Below are positions 6,217-9,272 of a DNA stretch of 9,272 nt, one piece after another (position 1 is the first letter of the stretch; each line of letters opens with the position of its first letter). The notes under the pieces were generated by a model that did not search any database, was not told where the DNA came from, and worked only from the letters and a program-made list of their open reading frames with translations. Source of the stretch: Candidatus Fermentithermobacillaceae bacterium UBA3907 (GTDB lineage Bacteria > Bacillota > Sulfobacillia > Fermentithermobacillales > Fermentithermobacillaceae); NCBI GenBank assembly GCA_002391545.1, contig DGFF01000114.1, forward strand, positions 1 to 9,272, read 5' to 3'. The position numbers and the translations under genes are program-made.

Positions 6217-7830
6217 ATGCGAAAAACCGGAGTATTGTTAGTATGCACGCTAGTGTTTGCCCTGCTTTTGGTCGGTTGTGGACCCAAAGAGCCTGAGACT
6301 GGTACAACTGGTCCTGATTTAGGCGGCTCCATAATATTTGGAATGACTGGAGACCCGGTTATTTTTAACCCAATTCTATCTACGGATGTCCCGTCAGGGG
6401 AGATTATTGACCTGACTTACAGTGGATTGGTTAGGGCAAATGAGAATCTCGAGATGGTTGGCGATTTGGCTGAAGAGTGGTCTTTCTCAGACGACGGTCT
6501 GGTTTGGACTTTCAAACTCAGAGAAGATGTAAGATTTCACGATGGGGAGCCTCTTACATCTGCAGATGTGAAATATACGTATGACGCTATCAAAGATCCT
6601 GACTATCAGGGAATAAGAGCTACAGATTTCAAACCAGTAGAAAAGATCGAAGCACCTGATGACTACACAGTAGTGTTTTATTTGAGTGAGCCATATGCGC
6701 CTTTGTTGACCAATCTTAGTTATGGGATTCTTCCCAAGCACATCTTCGAGCAGACTTCTATTAAAGATATGAAGCAAAATGAAGCTAACATGAACCCTAT
6801 AGGTACAGGTCCCTATAAATTTGTGGAATGGCAAAAAGGCCAGCATATCATTTTGGAAGCCAACGAAGATTACTATGGGGAAGGCCCTTATATCGAGCAG
6901 GTTATATACAAATTCTATCAAGATGAGCAAGTAATGCTTGCCGCCTTAGAAAAAGGCGATATTAGCTATATGGGTTCAATTCCTCCAGATGATATAGAGA
7001 GAGTTCGTGACGAATATGCAGACCGCTTCGAATTTGTGGAAGTACCTCAGAACGGTTATACGTACATAGGTTTGAAGCAAACCCATCCTATTTTGAAAGA
7101 AAAAAATGTAAGGAAAGCTCTTATGTACGGATTGAATCGACAAGGAATTGTTGACGATATCTTGCTTGGTTACGGTACTGTTGTAAACTCCAATATTCCG
7201 CCTGTTTCTTGGGCATACGCCGAGGGGGAACTAGAAGAATATCCTTACGATCCGGAAAAAGCCAAGGATCTCTTGGAAGAGGCTGGATGGGTAGAGGGTC
7301 CTGATGGTATTAGAGTAAAGGATGGAGAAAAGCTTTCCTTCAGCGTCCTTACCAGCTCAGGAAGTAAACTGAATGAGTCTGTTATGATGATCGCTCAAGA
7401 AGATTGGCTTGATATAGGCGTTGAAATTCATCCTGAATTCATCGAATGGGCCGTTCTTTGCTCCCAATACCTGGACGTAGCCCAATTTGAAGCGTATTTG
7501 CTGGCTTGGAGTCTGGGGCTCGACCCTGATTTTTACCTGTTTTTCCACTCAGATGCCGCAGTTGATGAGAGAGGGCAGTTGGTCGGATTCAATGACGTAG
7601 AATTTAAGAACGAGAGGCTCGATGAGTTGCTAGAAGCTGGTCGCAGGGAGTTGGACCAGGAGAGGCGTAAAGAGATTTATATAGAAGCGCAAAAAATAGT
7701 GAACGAAGAGCTTCCGTACGTATTTCTATTCTCTAGAAATAGTGTAGCTGCTATGGATAACAGGGTTAAGGGTGTTGTGTGGTCGGCCTTAGGTCCCATG
7801 TTCCCAGAATTGTGGTACATTGAAGAGTAA
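6217..7830 (+). CDS. Peptide-type ABC transporter family 5 solute-binding lipoprotein
   Basis: Extracytoplasmic substrate receptor of an Opp/Dpp-type importer, 537 residues and normal for the family. Residues 1-21 are a lipoprotein signal peptide (MRK, hydrophobic core, LVGC lipobox). Cys21 should be cleaved and lipidated, anchoring the protein to the outer face of the membrane. A short Pro/Glu/Thr/Gly linker follows. The SBP_bac_5 signature region is clear: EEWSFSDDGLVWTFKLREDV and then FHDGEPLTSADVKYTYDAI, about residues 84-124. Later family features include NPIGTGPYKFVEW and YDPEKAKDLLEEAGW. The start at 6217 is chosen from the ribosome site and signal peptide; an upstream in-frame ATG at 6124 would add 31 residues before the signal. 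It is followed by a strong intercistronic hairpin and then the permease genes. Substrate is probably oligo- or dipeptides given the divergent peptidase, but this family also binds nickel chelates, sugars and others. Confidence 0.93.
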   Translation: MRKTGVLLVCTLVFALLLVGCGPKEPETGTTGPDLGGSIIFGMTGDPVIFNPILSTDVPSGEIIDLTYSGLVRANENLEMVGDLAEEWSFSDDGLVWTFKLREDVRFHDGEPLTSADVKYTYDAIKDPDYQGIRATDFKPVEKIEAPDDYTVVFYLSEPYAPLLTNLSYGILPKHIFEQTSIKDMKQNEANMNPIGTGPYKFVEWQKGQHIILEANEDYYGEGPYIEQVIYKFYQDEQVMLAALEKGDISYMGSIPPDDIERVRDEYADRFEFVEVPQNGYTYIGLKQTHPILKEKNVRKALMYGLNRQGIVDDILLGYGTVVNSNIPPVSWAYAEGELEEYPYDPEKAKDLLEEAGWVEGPDGIRVKDGEKLSFSVLTSSGSKLNESVMMIAQEDWLDIGVEIHPEFIEWAVLCSQYLDVAQFEAYLLAWSLGLDPDFYLFFHSDAAVDERGQLVGFNDVEFKNERLDELLEAGRRELDQERRKEIYIEAQKIVNEELPYVFLFSRNSVAAMDNRVKGVVWSALGPMFPELWYIEE

Positions 7831-7846
7831 CTAGCTAATTCGACGG

Positions 7847-7889
7847 CAAGGCCTAGCAGGAAGGTTAAGCGCTTTCTTGCTAGGCCTTG
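7847..7889 (+). other. Long intercistronic hairpin between binding protein and permease genes
   Basis: A 16-bp stem (7847-7862 with 7874-7889, one G-U pair) encloses an 11-base loop. It begins 16 bases after the binding-protein stop and ends just before the permease Shine-Dalgarno (AAGGAG, 7893-7898). No T run follows, so it is not a normal intrinsic terminator. Hairpins at this place in importer operons commonly protect the 3' end of the binding-protein mRNA so that receptor is made in excess over permease. That role is inferred here from position and stability. Confidence 0.8.
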
Positions 7890-7908
7890 AAGAAGGAGAG
7901 GTACTAAG

Positions 7909-8880
7909 GTGGGCAAATACGTTGTTCGAAGATTGCTGCAGATGATTCCATTGCTAATTGGCATATCCATAGTGAATTTTTTCATAATGTATCTTGCTCC
8001 TGGCGATCCAGTTCTTCTTCTAACGGAACGAAATGCCACCCAGGAAGAGATTGCTAGAATCAAGGCTTTGTATGGGTTGGATCAACCCCTCCCTGTACAG
8101 TACGTTAAATGGTTAAAGCAAGTTCTTAAGGGGGATTTAGGTCGTTCTTTCGTTGATGGGAGGCCTGTTTTAGATCACATATTAGAGAGGCTGCCTTATA
8201 CTTTATACTTGAACCTTGTGGTCATGATAATAATCTATGCATTGGCCATCCCCATCGGTATTACTTCGGCGTTGAAGCAGTATTCAGTTTACGACCATAT
8301 AGTCACGTTTTTCGCCTTTTTCGGTCAGGCGCTGCCAAGCTTCTGGTTTGCATTGATTCTGATATACGCGGTAGGGATAAAATCCAGTTGGCTACCTATT
8401 TCAGGAGTAGGAACAATAGGAATTAGTTTAAAGACCCACGGTTTTTGGACGGTATTGCTTGACAGGGCTAAGTACTTGATCTTGCCCGTAATCGTGATTT
8501 CTTTAGGCAGCATGGCTGGAATCACAAGGTATATGAGATCTAGCATGTTGGAAGTTATCAATCAAGACTACATACGTACAGCTAGAGCGAAAGGGTTGCC
8601 CGAGAATGTGGTGATTCGCAAACACGCTCTTAAAAACGCCCTTTTGCCCATAATTACCCTTATCGGTTTTGAACTACCAATTTTGTTTAGCGGCTCTGCG
8701 GTCATTGAGACTATCTTTTCCTGGCCCGGATTGGGGCTTTTATCGATAAGAGCCGTCTATCAGAGAGATTACCAGATAGTGATGGCGCTTAACTTGATAG
8801 GGGCAATACTTATGGTCATAGGTAATTTTATTGCGGATATCCTCTACGTAATTGTCGATCCAAGAATTGAGTATCAGTAG
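7909..8880 (+). CDS. dppB: Peptide-type ABC transporter permease, DppB/OppB family
   Basis: Inner-membrane subunit of the peptide/nickel-class importer, complete at 323 residues; the symbol is a family-level label, not a proven specificity. It starts with the typical MGKYVVRRLLQMIPLLIGIS, whose first membrane helix spans about 9-29. A periplasmic-side loop with the family's PGDP motif (31-34) and the ALYGLDQPLPVQYVKWL segment follows. Further helices lie at about 99-120, 133-155, 187-206, 246-266 and 290-316. The EAA-type cytoplasmic loop that contacts the ATPase is visible at about 220-241 (YIRTARAKGLPE, ending RKHALKNA). The C-terminus VDPRIEYQ is the usual DppB ending. The start is GTG at 7909 with AAGGAG ten bases upstream. 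It is 78 bases after the binding-protein gene, separated by a long hairpin, and 16 bases before the DppC-type gene. Confidence 0.95.
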   Translation: MGKYVVRRLLQMIPLLIGISIVNFFIMYLAPGDPVLLLTERNATQEEIARIKALYGLDQPLPVQYVKWLKQVLKGDLGRSFVDGRPVLDHILERLPYTLYLNLVVMIIIYALAIPIGITSALKQYSVYDHIVTFFAFFGQALPSFWFALILIYAVGIKSSWLPISGVGTIGISLKTHGFWTVLLDRAKYLILPVIVISLGSMAGITRYMRSSMLEVINQDYIRTARAKGLPENVVIRKHALKNALLPIITLIGFELPILFSGSAVIETIFSWPGLGLLSIRAVYQRDYQIVMALNLIGAILMVIGNFIADILYVIVDPRIEYQ

Positions 8881-8896
8881 GAGCTGGTGATGTCTC

Positions 8897-9253
8897 GTGG
8901 CAACGGAAAAACATTTACCCCCTGAACACCTAGAGGATAATTTTGGGGGCGATGCACTGACGCTTGAGCCTGAAAGTTATGGAAAGATGGTATGGCGTCG
9001 GTTTAAACAGCATAAATTAGCTATGTTCGGGCTATATTTTTTGATTTTTATGTATTTGGTTGCGATTTTTGCACCTCTAATTGCACCTCAATCTTACAGA
9101 GCGACTGATACCCCCAATAGACTGAAAGGGGTATCTAGGGAACACTTGATGGGTACTGACCATTTGGGAAGAGATGTATTCAGTCGGGTCATATGGGGTA
9201 GCAGGGTTAGTTTATCTGTAGGTTTTGTTGCAGCCGGTGTGGCAGTGTTATTG
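8897..9253 (+). CDS. dppC: Peptide-type ABC transporter permease, DppC/OppC family, 5' part
   Basis: Second permease subunit, cut by the contig end; 119 genuine codons remain of a family that is usually about 290-300 residues. A cytoplasmic N-terminal tail (1-30) precedes the family's VWRRFKQHKLAMFG and a first membrane helix (about 42-63, ending in FAPLIAP). HLMGTDHLGRDVFSRVIWGSRVSLSVG (about 83-109) is the DppC/OppC hallmark. The start is GTG at 8897: an in-frame TGA at 8888 excludes anything longer, and GGTGA (8886-8890) sits six bases upstream, with AGGAG at 8879-8883. The ATG at 8890 is out of frame and stops quickly. It should pair with the upstream DppB-type subunit. The frame stays open to 9272, but its last codons (LSLIHI) come from adapter sequence and are not part of the protein. 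Confidence 0.93.
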
Positions 9254-9272
9254 CTGTCTCTTATACACATCT
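9254..9272 (+). other. Untrimmed Tn5 mosaic-end (Nextera) adapter
   Basis: The contig ends in CTGTCTCTTATACACATCT, all 19 bases of the complement of the engineered Tn5 mosaic end used in transposase-based library preparation. Natural Tn5 outer and inner ends differ from this hybrid sequence. It breaks the conserved DppC sequence immediately after a normal family segment. It is library artefact, not genomic DNA, and true sequence ends at about 9253, allowing for a base or two of chance match. Confidence 0.97.

Noticed and set aside
6487..6930. Minus-strand 147-codon frame inside the solute-binding protein gene
   Set aside because: Antisense to a well-conserved family 5 binding protein; no recognisable protein features.
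7677..8063. Minus-strand 128-codon frame across the binding protein/permease junction
   Set aside because: It crosses the intercistronic hairpin and is antisense to two conserved genes; the shadow explanation is sufficient.
9254..9272. Natural Tn5-type transposon end at the contig edge
   Set aside because: The sequence is the engineered mosaic hybrid, not the natural outer or inner end, and sits exactly at a contig terminus, so library adapter is the correct reading.

Overview
This is a 9.3 kb contig end of moderate G+C content from an anaerobic, probably fermentative bacterium. A Clostridia-type Firmicute fits best and Synergistota is an alternative. The grounds are a PPDK regulatory protein directly coupled to a bacterial pyruvate, phosphate dikinase, purine-rich Shine-Dalgarno sites, a lipobox-anchored solute-binding protein, frequent GTG starts and a VOC protein of a type I associate with clostridia. 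Taxonomy is inferred from protein flavour only.

Layout. Positions 1-2950 (+) hold the 3' end of the bifunctional kinase/pyrophosphorylase that regulates PPDK, overlapping by 11 bases a complete ppdK of 882 codons. A strong intrinsic terminator lies at 2966-3015. A small VOC-superfamily gene (3036-3461, +) begins only 20 bases after it. It converges on a complete cytosolic S9-family serine peptidase gene (3498-5627, -). A gene-poor stretch of about 590 bases (5628-6216) separates that peptidase from a divergent, rightward peptide-type ABC importer operon. The operon encodes a family 5 solute-binding lipoprotein (6217-7830), a DppB-type permease (7909-8880) and the start of a DppC-type permease (8897 onward). 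A long hairpin sits between the binding-protein and permease genes. The ATPase genes expected next lie beyond the contig end.

How the genes fit together. The first pair controls pyruvate/phosphoenolpyruvate interconversion: the regulator modifies a threonine two residues before PPDK's catalytic histidine. The importer and the divergent oligopeptidase together suggest peptide uptake followed by intracellular hydrolysis. A peptide-fermenting anaerobe with reversible PPDK is a coherent picture, but it is inferred.

The last 19 bases (9254-9272) are exactly the Tn5 mosaic-end/Nextera adapter sequence, so they are library artefact and the last residues of the terminal reading frame are false. I found no CRISPR array, tRNA, rRNA, insertion sequence or clearly new system. 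The noteworthy points are the adapter end, the intercistronic hairpin, the VOC gene with no room for its own promoter, and the odd leader upstream of the solute-binding protein.
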